Source of the DNA: Phycisphaerales bacterium UBA2266
GTDB taxonomy: Bacteria > Planctomycetota > Phycisphaerae > Sedimentisphaerales > Anaerobacaceae
NCBI GenBank assembly: GCA_002347125.1
Contig: DDXG01000206.1
Span: 12,854-18,189, forward strand
DNA length: 5,336 nucleotides
Reading direction: 5' to 3'
Shown: positions 1-5,336 of the stretch, piece after piece
Numbering within the stretch: the stretch's first letter is position 1
Layout of the letters: each line of letters opens with the position of its first letter
Translations under genes and position numbers: made by a program
Notes under the pieces: generated by a model
The model's input: only the letters and a program-made list of their open reading frames with translations
Databases searched by the model: none
What the model was told of the DNA's origin: nothing

Positions 1-2020
1 CCCCGCCGGTACGGATTCTTACCCCGGATCGCCCCTGCCCTTCAATCGGATCGACCTCGTCCATCTTACCCAGATTACGGTCGCCCACCTGTATCACGTG
101 CAGAAACACATCCTGGGTTCGCGGCGCCGCCGGTTCTATCTCCATCCGCCAACGCCCCATCACCGCCAAGTCCCGTTCCCACAGTCCATCGGCGACGATT
201 TCCCAGTTCTTGCCGGCCGCCCAGAACTCCTTGCCCGGCCCCCCGACCGCCGTCAGTTTGGCATCGTCCGGCAACACCGTCCGGCAGAACATCCGTCCAC
301 CCAGATGGTCCGCCCGCATGACCTTTCCGTCCATCACCGGCTCGTTGGCCGTGTGAATCAGCCACTGCTTGCGATACTCGGGCCTGGTCGTGGCGACCCG
401 GTCGAAGACCACAAAATGATTCGGCATCAGGAACACGATCTGCCGCGTCACGGATTCGGCCTTCTCGCCGATGGCCGCTCCATGGCGATAGCAGGCCGTC
501 GCATCGCCCGCAACGTAGACATAGTCGTCGTTCGTCTCGAACGCCTTGACCTGCGAACCCAGTTGCCTGTGCTGGCCGCCGTGGTTGCCCACGACCGTCC
601 CGCCCCAATACGGGGCCGGCGGCTCGCCGTCCTGGTGAATCACCACGCAATTATGCGCGACGGTCTGGGCATAGTAATTCGCCAGGTGCTCGCCGTTGTC
701 GAACTCCATGTACCGCGTGCCCGAATCCAGCGCCAGAAACCCCTTGTGGTAGATCACGAAGTTCAGTGCATCGTAGTGCCGATGCTGCGACAGCGTGCCG
801 CCGCATGAGAACAGGCAGTAAGTATCATCGGGCCCGGTGCCGCTGCGCATGATAATCTGGCCCATCGTCTCAAAATGCCGCGCATGGGGCAGCGACTCCG
901 GAACAAACGCCGCCGGAGCGTCGTCGGCGTCGGTCAGCAGAAACGGATAGATGAACCATGTGTTGCTGTAGTTGTGGTTGCGTTGCGGCACGATATCCTG
1001 CACATATCGAGCCAGGGCCGCTTCCTTCGGGCATTGCCGGCCGTAGAGGTGCCGCACATTGGCCATGTGGGTGTATAACTGGCTCGTCGGCATTCGATTG
1101 GTCGTGTGCGGCGTATCGCCGTAGCCGAACTCATACGGTCCGCCCTCATCCGGGATCCAGTTCCAGACCACGTAATTCGCCAGGGAAGCGCTGTGCGGCC
1201 AGTCCGGTGCGATATTCTCCCCCGTAGCCGAGAGCCACGTATAGAAGAAGTTCTGCTCCGCCCACGGATACGCCCCCAGGACGTAGCCAAGCGTCGGCGA
1301 GGCCCCGCCCCCGTCGTCGCCGCAGGCCGCGCGCCGGTGCTCCAGCATCTTCATGTTCTCATCGCGGCCCCACACCAGCCATTCATTGACTAACTCGGTC
1401 TCAATCCCCGTGCCGTAGGCCGTGCAGCCGATGAACCACAGGCAGTTGCGGACGCCGTAGAAACCCGTCGAGTAGCCGCTCATGTTCTCGCGGTAGATGG
1501 CGGGCCGGGCCTTTAGCACCCGGTCGATCGCCCGCACCAGGCGCTGCATGTAATCCAGCCGCTCGTCGGCCGAGAGGTCTTCATAAAGCCAGTCCCATGC
1601 CAGCGTCGCATGGACCCGCGACGTCGAATACCAGTTCACGCTCTTGTTCTGCTCGTAGCACGCATCGTAGAAACGCAGGCTCGCATCCAGGCACCGCCTC
1701 GCAAACACCAGATACGCCGCATCGCCCGTCATCCGATAGACAAAGGCCGCCTGCGCCGCCTCGGCGCCCCAGTCTCTATCCTCCAGGGCCGCCTGGCTCT
1801 GCCGCTTCATCGCTGAGTCGACCCGCTGCTTCGCCGAGTCGTACCAGGGCCGTTCGGCCCCCAGCGCCCGCTGCCTGACGGCGGGCCACGTCTGCGAGTT
1901 GAAGAACAACCGAGGATGGTCCGTGCGGATTCCCGCGACCCACGGGGGCATCTCGGCGGCGCGGCCCGCTGCGCCGACCGACACCACCGCCATCAAGACA
2001 AGCCATCGAATCCGTTGCAT
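1..2020 (-). CDS. Heparinase II/III-family polysaccharide lyase, exported (C-terminus beyond window)
   Basis: This is probably an exported polysaccharide lyase that cleaves uronic-acid-containing glycans (heparin, heparan sulfate or alginate-like) by beta-elimination. The frame is open for 673 codons from an ATG and runs off the left edge without a stop. The start is supported by a GGAGG ribosome binding site 4 nt upstream and by a signal peptide (residues 1 to about 22: basic MQRIR, hydrophobic LVLMAVVSVGAA, then GRAA). Visible family features are DHPRLFF at 34-40, as at the start of mature heparinase-II-like proteins; an alpha-helical toroid region with TLAWDWLYEDL at about 139-149; a Gly-rich segment with GY at 245-246; and the hallmark of the heparinase II/III beta domain, QHRHYDALNF at 412-421, followed by LALDSGTRY at 429-437 and AHN at 455-457. 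From memory, Pedobacter heparinase II uses His406, His408 and Asp425; H413, H415 and D432 here have identical spacing. Tyr246 is a candidate catalytic tyrosine. The substrate cannot be read from the sequence. The reference enzyme has about 770 residues, so roughly the last 100 may be missing. Confidence 0.88.
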   Translation of the reverse strand, partial: MQRIRWLVLMAVVSVGAAGRAAEMPPWVAGIRTDHPRLFFNSQTWPAVRQRALGAERPWYDSAKQRVDSAMKRQSQAALEDRDWGAEAAQAAFVYRMTGDAAYLVFARRCLDASLRFYDACYEQNKSVNWYSTSRVHATLAWDWLYEDLSADERLDYMQRLVRAIDRVLKARPAIYRENMSGYSTGFYGVRNCLWFIGCTAYGTGIETELVNEWLVWGRDENMKMLEHRRAACGDDGGGASPTLGYVLGAYPWAEQNFFYTWLSATGENIAPDWPHSASLANYVVWNWIPDEGGPYEFGYGDTPHTTNRMPTSQLYTHMANVRHLYGRQCPKEAALARYVQDIVPQRNHNYSNTWFIYPFLLTDADDAPAAFVPESLPHARHFETMGQIIMRSGTGPDDTYCLFSCGGTLSQHRHYDALNFVIYHKGFLALDSGTRYMEFDNGEHLANYYAQTVAHNCVVIHQDGEPPAPYWGGTVVGNHGGQHRQLGSQVKAFETNDDYVYVAGDATACYRHGAAIGEKAESVTRQIVFLMPNHFVVFDRVATTRPEYRKQWLIHTANEPVMDGKVMRADHLGGRMFCRTVLPDDAKLTAVGGPGKEFWAAGKNWEIVADGLWERDLAVMGRWRMEIEPAAPRTQDVFLHVIQVGDRNLGKMDEVDPIEGQGRSGVRIRTGG

Positions 2021-2024
2021 ATCG

Positions 2025-2029
2025 CCTCC
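2025..2029 (-). promoter_or_regulatory. Ribosome binding site of the lyase gene
   Basis: On the minus strand GGAGG lies 4 nt before the ATG at 2020. It is a near-perfect Shine-Dalgarno core and fixes this start, which also gives a complete signal peptide. Confidence 0.75.
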
Positions 2030-2072
2030 ATATCACCGAATCAGCAAAGCGCAGAGGAGCCCTGCTCGGTTC

Positions 2073-2081
2073 AGTGTAGCA
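2073..2081 (-). promoter_or_regulatory. Candidate extended -10 promoter for the lyase gene
   Basis: The minus strand reads TGCTACACT, an extended -10 (TGn) followed by TACACT, which matches four of six bases of the sigma-70 hexamer. Transcription would start near 2066 and give a leader of about 46 nt. No convincing -35 hexamer was seen at the usual distance, so this is a tentative call from pattern only. Confidence 0.3.
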
Positions 2082-2151
2082 CATAGCCGCTCGGATGGCG
2101 ATGCCCTCACACGGGGCCCGGCCGAAATGCGCAAACGGACCCTCTTCACTC

Positions 2152-2185
2152 GTCCGAACGGCGGACCCGTGACGGCTGGATCACG
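2152..2185 (-). terminator. Two small stem-loops just after the membrane-protein stop codon (weak terminator candidate)
   Basis: Immediately downstream of the TAG stop (2188-2186, minus strand) are two short inverted repeats: CGTGA/TCACG with an 8-nt loop (2168-2185) and GTCCG/CGGAC with a 5-nt loop (2152-2166). Neither is followed by a T-tract on the minus strand, so a classical Rho-independent terminator is not supported. They may only protect the 3' end, or be chance structure in GC-rich DNA. Confidence 0.25.
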
Positions 2186-3328
2186 CTATTTCGACATCAT
2201 CTGGTCGATGGCGATCTTGCCGCGGACGCGTTCGAGGTATTTGGCCTTCTTCTGCACCTGCCAGACCAGCAGGGTAATGGGCTGGCGTTTCTGGTCCTTG
2301 AAGGTGATGATGATCCGGCCGAATCCCATCAGCCGCTCCATGAAATCGCTGGTATCGACGCGGCTGTTGTAGTCTTCGCGGCTGATCTGTTCGCCGCTCT
2401 CGGTCGGCCCTTCCTGGATGTTCATGTAGTTGGGCGTCAGCGAGACGTAGTAGAACAGCCCCTTGAACCATGAGACGGCAATCGTCAGCACGCCGAAGAC
2501 GCCTATCAGCAGAAAACCGGTGCCGCTCATGGATATCGCCAGATTCGTGAACAGACGGAAGAACCAGCACACCCCTCCGAGCAGGTGCAGCCACAGCAGG
2601 AAGCACCCGAAGCCGACCAGGCCGATGAGTATCATCTTGACGTTGATGTTGTACTCCTCGATGATGAAATTCAGGAAGAACAGCAGGAACCATATCCCGC
2701 CGACGGCCGCGGTATCCAGGTCGGCGAAGAACCACACCTTGCCCTGCTCCAGGTACATCAGGATCGCCGCGATGAACGCCGCGGCAATGGTAGGCACGTA
2801 CAGCACCTTCGGCGTCCAGTCAAAGACTACCAGCCAATCGTTGATATCCCGGTCTTCCCGAAGGTCTTTCTCGACGGCCATCCGCGTGCGGAAGGTCTTT
2901 CGCAGCAGCAGCCACCCTCCGGCCGTGGCCGCCAGCACACCCAGCGCAATGTAGATTGCCAGGGCCCGGCTACCCGTCCAGTTGGCGTTCTTCAGGACAG
3001 GCACAAGGAAGATGGCCCCCAACACGACCGCCGCTACGATAACGGCCCCGACCACGAGAAACGCCCACTGTCGACGGCTGAGCCGCAGTCTCCGGGCCGG
3101 CCTGACAGGCGTCGGGTGATCCTGCACAGGCACAGATCGCTCGGGCGCCACCGTGGCCTCGACCTCGTCGTCCAACGGCGTCAATCTTAGTTCGTCCTCG
3201 TCTTGGCGCGGCGTATCGGCGCCGTCGCCGGGTGTCCGGGGGCCGGTATCCGGCCGTCCCTGCCCACTGTCCGCTTCCCTCGCATCCAGCTTGTCTTCGT
3301 CGTCGAATCGCATCGCATCATGCTCCAC
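2186..3328 (-). CDS. Multi-pass membrane protein with C-terminal bacterial-PH-like domain
   Basis: An uncharacterised inner-membrane protein of 380 residues. Residues 1-85 are hydrophilic, Asp/Glu/Pro-rich and probably disordered and cytoplasmic. They end in a basic patch (RPARRLRLSRR, 76-86) just before the first membrane segment, as expected for an inside-positive N-terminus. Hydrophobic segments lie at about 88-110, 122-142, 172-193, 208-224, 230-252 and 268-290, so about six passes. The soluble tail (291-380) has the look of a bacterial PH domain of the YdbS/bPH2 kind: a 'vsLTPNYMNIQEG' strand entry, then a patterned 'RLMGFGRIIITFKD' stretch (332-345) and a final amphipathic helix. The start used is GTG at 3328, with GAAGAG about 6 nt upstream; an in-frame ATG at 3313 with GGAG upstream is nearly as good and would remove only five residues. 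Function is unknown. It is divergent from the LptC-like gene, which makes an envelope role plausible. The domain assignment is pattern recognition and was not searched. Confidence 0.8.
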   Translation of the reverse strand: MEHDAMRFDDEDKLDAREADSGQGRPDTGPRTPGDGADTPRQDEDELRLTPLDDEVEATVAPERSVPVQDHPTPVRPARRLRLSRRQWAFLVVGAVIVAAVVLGAIFLVPVLKNANWTGSRALAIYIALGVLAATAGGWLLLRKTFRTRMAVEKDLREDRDINDWLVVFDWTPKVLYVPTIAAAFIAAILMYLEQGKVWFFADLDTAAVGGIWFLLFFLNFIIEEYNINVKMILIGLVGFGCFLLWLHLLGGVCWFFRLFTNLAISMSGTGFLLIGVFGVLTIAVSWFKGLFYYVSLTPNYMNIQEGPTESGEQISREDYNSRVDTSDFMERLMGFGRIIITFKDQKRQPITLLVWQVQKKAKYLERVRGKIAIDQMMSK

Positions 3329-3467
3329 GTTGTTCTCTTCCAGACCAGCCCCTTATGTGTCTAATACGCCTGCGCCACACCTTTGTTACACAAGGTCCTG
3401 ATAAGACCCGGCCGAGGCCGCACACCGGGAACGACGCCGTCGGGCCCAACTTGGCCATCCGGCCGGG

Positions 3468-3476
3468 ATTGTACCA
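3468..3476 (-). promoter_or_regulatory. Candidate extended -10 promoter for the membrane-protein gene
   Basis: The minus strand reads TGGTACAAT, a TGn extension plus TACAAT (five of six consensus bases). Transcription would begin near 3461 and give a leader of about 130 nt before the GTG at 3328. A TTGACT lies upstream, but with a 22-nt spacer, too long for a normal -35; the extended -10 would have to compensate. A TATTAG nearer the gene (3361-3366) is a weaker alternative. Confidence 0.3.
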
Positions 3477-3491
3477 CCCGGCAATGGAATC

Positions 3492-3540
3492 GTCCAGTCA
3501 ATAAGCCAAAACCCTACTGGCACAAGGCTTATTCCTGGAC
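3492..3540. repeat. Two-block inverted repeat with 18-nt spacer
   Basis: The left arm is GTCCAG (3492-3497), TC, AATAAGCC (3500-3507). The right arm is GGCTTATT (3526-3533), C, CTGGAC (3535-3540). Both blocks pair exactly, 8 bp inner and 6 bp outer, interrupted by a 2-versus-1-nt bulge, around an 18-nt spacer. It could be a regulator binding site, a cruciform or RNA hairpin, or a short non-autonomous repeat. There is no T-run on either side, and no gene ends here, so it is not a terminator. It sits about 55 nt upstream of the proposed leftward transcription start. Confidence 0.7.
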
Positions 3541-3594
3541 CCGACGCCACTGACGGAATGCCCGCCGCCATCGCCGCTCGGCGTCTTGCATGAA

Positions 3595-3612
3595 ACTGTG
3601 ATTCATCACAGT
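3595..3612. promoter_or_regulatory. Perfect palindrome ACTGTGA-TTCA-TCACAGT, probable operator
   Basis: Seven-base arms pair exactly around a 4-base centre. The halves TGTGA and TCACA are those of CRP-type sites, but the spacing is 4 rather than the 6 bases of the CRP consensus, so a standard CRP site is not claimed. The centre lies about 80 nt upstream of the transcription start inferred from the TATAAT box at 3672, a distance usable by an activator. Any dimeric helix-turn-helix regulator is possible. Confidence 0.45.
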
Positions 3613-3650
3613 ATTCGTGCCGATTTCCTGGTATTCAGCGGACTTTGCGC

Positions 3651-3677
3651 TTGCAGGACCCCTACGAGTTGTATAAT
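3651..3677 (+). promoter_or_regulatory. Sigma-70-type promoter of the LptC-like gene
   Basis: A perfect TATAAT at 3672-3677 stands out in GC-rich DNA. The best -35 is TTGCAG at 3651-3656 with a short 15-nt spacer, so the promoter may rely on an activator. Transcription would start near 3684, giving a leader of about 47 nt to the ATG at 3731. This also argues against the in-frame GTG at 3680 as a start. Confidence 0.5.
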
Positions 3678-3730
3678 CTGTGTGTTGTTCTGCGACGTCG
3701 CAGGCACGATGGTTGACTGGGGTGGCAAGT

Positions 3731-4600
3731 ATGTTTGGGTGCCTACGTGCGAGGTGCGGTTGGTTTGTTCTTGCGTTGACGTGGTTGTGTGTCATCGCTG
3801 CGCTGATTGTCTATCGCTACGACGGACGCTTTCAGACGCCTGCGGATCCCACTCTATCGAGCGAGCATTTCACCGTCGGCGACAACGAGATACGGGGATT
3901 CGTCGCGTGGCGGCGTGAGCCCGGCGATCCGCAGCGCCCGCGCTATCACGTTTCGTTCGACCGTTTGCGTTCGGTCAACGGCCGCGTCGGCCAGTTCCGC
4001 ACCGCGCTTACGAAGACGGTCTGCATCGACAACCTGAACCTGCAACTGTTCACCTATGCCGCACTTCCTGCGGACGACGCAACATCCGCCGCCCACACCG
4101 CCGTTCCCATCGCCCCTGAACACTACGTGCTTGGCGACGCCGTCAACAGCCTGCTCGACGCCCGCGGCAACTACCGCCTCAATGCCAATCTCAACCACAC
4201 CACCGAGGTAACCATCCGCGGCCTTGACTATCGCCTGACCGCCGAGGGTCGGCCCGGTCTGGCGGTCCGGTGCGCCCGCGCCAATATCTTCGACTGGCCG
4301 CAGATCATCCTGCGGGGCAACGCCACCGTCACCGCCGACGATGGAACCGTCTTCCAGGCGGCCAACATCCGCTGGAACACCAAGAACAACACCTTCAGAG
4401 CCGATGGAACCTGTCTACTTACCCGCGACGGCGTCCGGACGATCCGCCGCGACCTGTGCGTGGACACCCGGTTGGAGGTCGTCGAGGCGCCCAACCGACA
4501 CGAGCTGTCGGAACTCGGACCTTGGCCGTATAACCGGCCCTCACCGGCCGGCGGAGAACTGCCGCACCCACAATATGCCATAAGCAATGCGCCGCATTAG
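3731..4600 (+). CDS. LptC-like single-pass periplasmic envelope protein
   Basis: A 289-residue protein with one N-terminal membrane segment (about 11-28, WFVLALTWLCVIAALIVY) after a short basic start, then a periplasmic beta-rich body. The segment at about 190-232 (QIILRGNATVTADDGTVF, then AANIRWNTKNNTFRADG) strongly recalls the repeating strands of the LptA/LptC/OstA-like fold. An earlier stretch at about 72-110, with FDRLRSVNGRVGQFRTA, fits the first strands of LptC. LptC proteins anchor the lipopolysaccharide transport bridge to the inner-membrane LptBFG transporter; typical members have about 190 residues, so this one is long, with an extended C-terminus (256-289) rich in Pro and Gly. The ATG at 3731 was chosen because GGGGTGG lies 5 nt upstream and it puts the membrane segment at the N-terminus. 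The next gene begins 16 nt downstream, so the two are likely co-transcribed. The assignment is by eye; a generic beta-rich secreted protein remains possible. Confidence 0.8.
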   Translation: MFGCLRARCGWFVLALTWLCVIAALIVYRYDGRFQTPADPTLSSEHFTVGDNEIRGFVAWRREPGDPQRPRYHVSFDRLRSVNGRVGQFRTALTKTVCIDNLNLQLFTYAALPADDATSAAHTAVPIAPEHYVLGDAVNSLLDARGNYRLNANLNHTTEVTIRGLDYRLTAEGRPGLAVRCARANIFDWPQIILRGNATVTADDGTVFQAANIRWNTKNNTFRADGTCLLTRDGVRTIRRDLCVDTRLEVVEAPNRHELSELGPWPYNRPSPAGGELPHPQYAISNAPH

Positions 4601-4603
4601 ATT

Positions 4604-4608
4604 AGGAG
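4604..4608 (+). promoter_or_regulatory. Ribosome binding site of the exported cysteine-pair protein
   Basis: AGGAG lies 8 nt before the ATG at 4617, inside the 16-nt gap after the preceding TAG stop. It decides the start and supports translation from a shared transcript. Confidence 0.7.
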
Positions 4609-4616
4609 TATACCCG

Positions 4617-5336
4617 ATGACCAAGACCCCAACGATTGCCGCAATTGCCCTGGGCCTTCTGTTCGCCGCCGGGGCCCACGCCGACTGCGACAATGACTGC
4701 GACACCCTCTACAGCAACGATGCCCGCGCGGCGTTGTTTCCCCTGAGTATATCGGGGGCCACGACCGCCTATAACACCCTCGAGACCGCCATGGCCGATG
4801 ACAACTGCAATACGTGTCCGGACATCGTCTTCATGCACGCTCTGGCCAGGGTTGTCATGCTGTTCACCGATAACGGCGACGTCCTTGTCAATGACGGCCT
4901 CTTTGAAATCGCCGAGGCCTTCGGCATCACGATCACCGGCGATATCCTGACGCAACTCGACGTGGTCATCCCGGACATGAAAGACGGCAACAAGTGGGTA
5001 TTTCCGGCCAACTCGCCGGACGCCGACGCCCTGCGCGACATCATCGACAACCAGATACTGCCCGTTATTGACGAGATACTCGCGGACCTGGAGAACTTTC
5101 CGAACCCCGATGACCCGGCGTGGACCTTCGTCCTGACCGACGATGAAACCGGCGCCGGCCAGGACATCGAAGTGGACTACGGCGACATCCTGCTCTTTAA
5201 GGCCATGCTCTACAGCCTCAAGGCCACTTTGGAGTACCAGAGCCCCTGGAACTTCGACATTGGGATCGACCAGACGGCCCTGAACAACTACCTGCGCAAC
5301 ACAGGCCTTGGCGAGCCCCAGACCATCGCCGAATTC
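4617..5336 (+). CDS. Exported acidic protein with two cysteine pairs (C-terminus beyond window)
   Basis: Unrecognised exported protein; 240 codons are visible and the frame is still open at the right edge. Residues 1-22 form a clear signal peptide with an AHA cleavage site (20-22). The mature part starts with a DCDNDCD cluster (C24, C28), and a second pair, CNTC, sits at 64-67, so two disulfides or a metal site are possible in the periplasm or on the cell surface. Residues 48-110 look alpha-helical. The stretch at 186-214 (VDYGDILLFKAMLYSLKATL, then EYQSPWNFD) resembles a segment I recall from large secreted proteins of planctomycetes and deltaproteobacteria, but I cannot name a family. It is strongly acidic, with many Asp residues. 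Tight spacing behind the LptC-like gene implies an operon. Function is not inferable. Confidence 0.85.
   Translation, partial: MTKTPTIAAIALGLLFAAGAHADCDNDCDTLYSNDARAALFPLSISGATTAYNTLETAMADDNCNTCPDIVFMHALARVVMLFTDNGDVLVNDGLFEIAEAFGITITGDILTQLDVVIPDMKDGNKWVFPANSPDADALRDIIDNQILPVIDEILADLENFPNPDDPAWTFVLTDDETGAGQDIEVDYGDILLFKAMLYSLKATLEYQSPWNFDIGIDQTALNNYLRNTGLGEPQTIAEF

Larger units (their letters stand above)
3329..3730. promoter_or_regulatory. Divergent intergenic control region (about 400 bp, no gene)
   Basis: No credible coding frame lies here; the open frames present lack ribosome binding sites and protein-like composition. The region separates the GTG start of the membrane-protein gene from the ATG start of the LptC-like gene. 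From left to right it holds a small hairpin (3379-3396: ACC/GGT and TTGT/ACAA with one bulged T), a GC-rich stretch with CGGCC-GA-GGCCG (3409-3420), a candidate leftward extended -10 (3468-3476), a long two-block inverted repeat (3492-3540), a perfect 7-bp-arm palindrome (3595-3612) and a rightward TATAAT box (3672-3677). The symmetric elements all sit between or beside the two promoters, which suggests shared regulation. Confidence 0.6.

Noticed and set aside
75..650. Minus-strand open frame of 191 codons inside the lyase gene
   Set aside because: It lies in another frame of the same strand; its Gly/Arg-rich composition is typical of out-of-frame GC-rich translation.
98..808. Plus-strand open frame of 236 codons opposite the lyase gene
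   Set aside because: It is a GC-rich shadow: the opposite strand has an uninterrupted 673-codon frame with clear family motifs, a signal peptide and a ribosome binding site. The plus-strand product is rich in Arg, His, Pro and Val without recognisable domains.
2101..2131. GC-rich GGGGCCCGGCC self-complementary stretch in the gap after the membrane-protein gene
   Set aside because: It is short, has no T-tract, and is expected by chance in GC-rich sequence.
2585..3190. Plus-strand open frame of 201 codons opposite the membrane-protein gene
   Set aside because: The opposite frame has well-formed membrane segments; this one is Gln/Arg/His-rich with no domain pattern.
3597..3610. Standard CRP binding site
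   Set aside because: The half-sites match, but the spacer is 4 bases instead of 6, so a canonical CRP dimer would not be expected to fit. It is kept only as an unassigned palindrome.
3680..3730. N-terminal extension of the LptC-like gene from a GTG at 3680
   Set aside because: The GTG lies at or before the predicted transcription start, has no ribosome binding site, and would put 17 extra residues ahead of the membrane segment. The ATG at 3731 is better supported.
3529..3795. Minus-strand open frame of 88 codons ending in a Trp/Arg-rich tail, across the rightward promoter
   Set aside because: It overlaps the TATAAT promoter and the start of the LptC-like gene, has no Shine-Dalgarno sequence before its ATG, and its sequence resembles no protein family.
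5331..5336. GAATTC (EcoRI site) exactly at the right edge
   Set aside because: It could be a clone boundary, but a six-base match at an arbitrary window edge is weak evidence, and it has no biological meaning for the gene that runs through it.

Overview
The window comes from a GC-rich (by eye about 60%) Gram-negative bacterium. A secreted heparinase II/III-type polysaccharide lyase, an LptC-like envelope protein and several exported products together suggest a polysaccharide-degrading bacterium, possibly a planctomycete of the Phycisphaerae type. That taxonomic call is inference: there is no rRNA or other phylogenetic marker here.

Layout. (1) Positions 1-2020, minus strand: the 5' 673 codons of a large exported heparinase II/III-family lyase. 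It has a signal peptide, a strong ribosome binding site and no stop before the left edge, so its C-terminus lies outside. (2) 2021-2185: a short gap with a candidate extended -10 promoter for the lyase and two small stem-loops after the upstream gene, but no classical terminator. (3) 2186-3328, minus strand: a membrane protein of about 380 residues with an acidic N-terminal tail, about six membrane segments and a C-terminal tail resembling a bacterial PH domain. (4) 3329-3730: a divergent intergenic region of about 400 bp. It holds a two-block inverted repeat, an 18-bp palindrome, a consensus TATAAT box reading right and a candidate extended -10 reading left. (5) 3731-4600, plus strand: a single-pass, LptC-like, beta-rich envelope protein. 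(6) 4617-5336, plus strand: the 5' 240 codons of an exported acidic protein with two cysteine pairs, 16 nt downstream of gene 5 and probably co-transcribed with it; it runs off the right edge.

All four genes encode membrane, envelope or exported products. The two divergent units in the middle look like cell-envelope genes sharing one control region. The lyase is separated from the membrane-protein gene by 165 nt and seems to have its own promoter. The least explained part is the symmetric DNA in the divergent intergenic region. No CRISPR array, tRNA, rRNA, insertion sequence or recognised defence system was seen.
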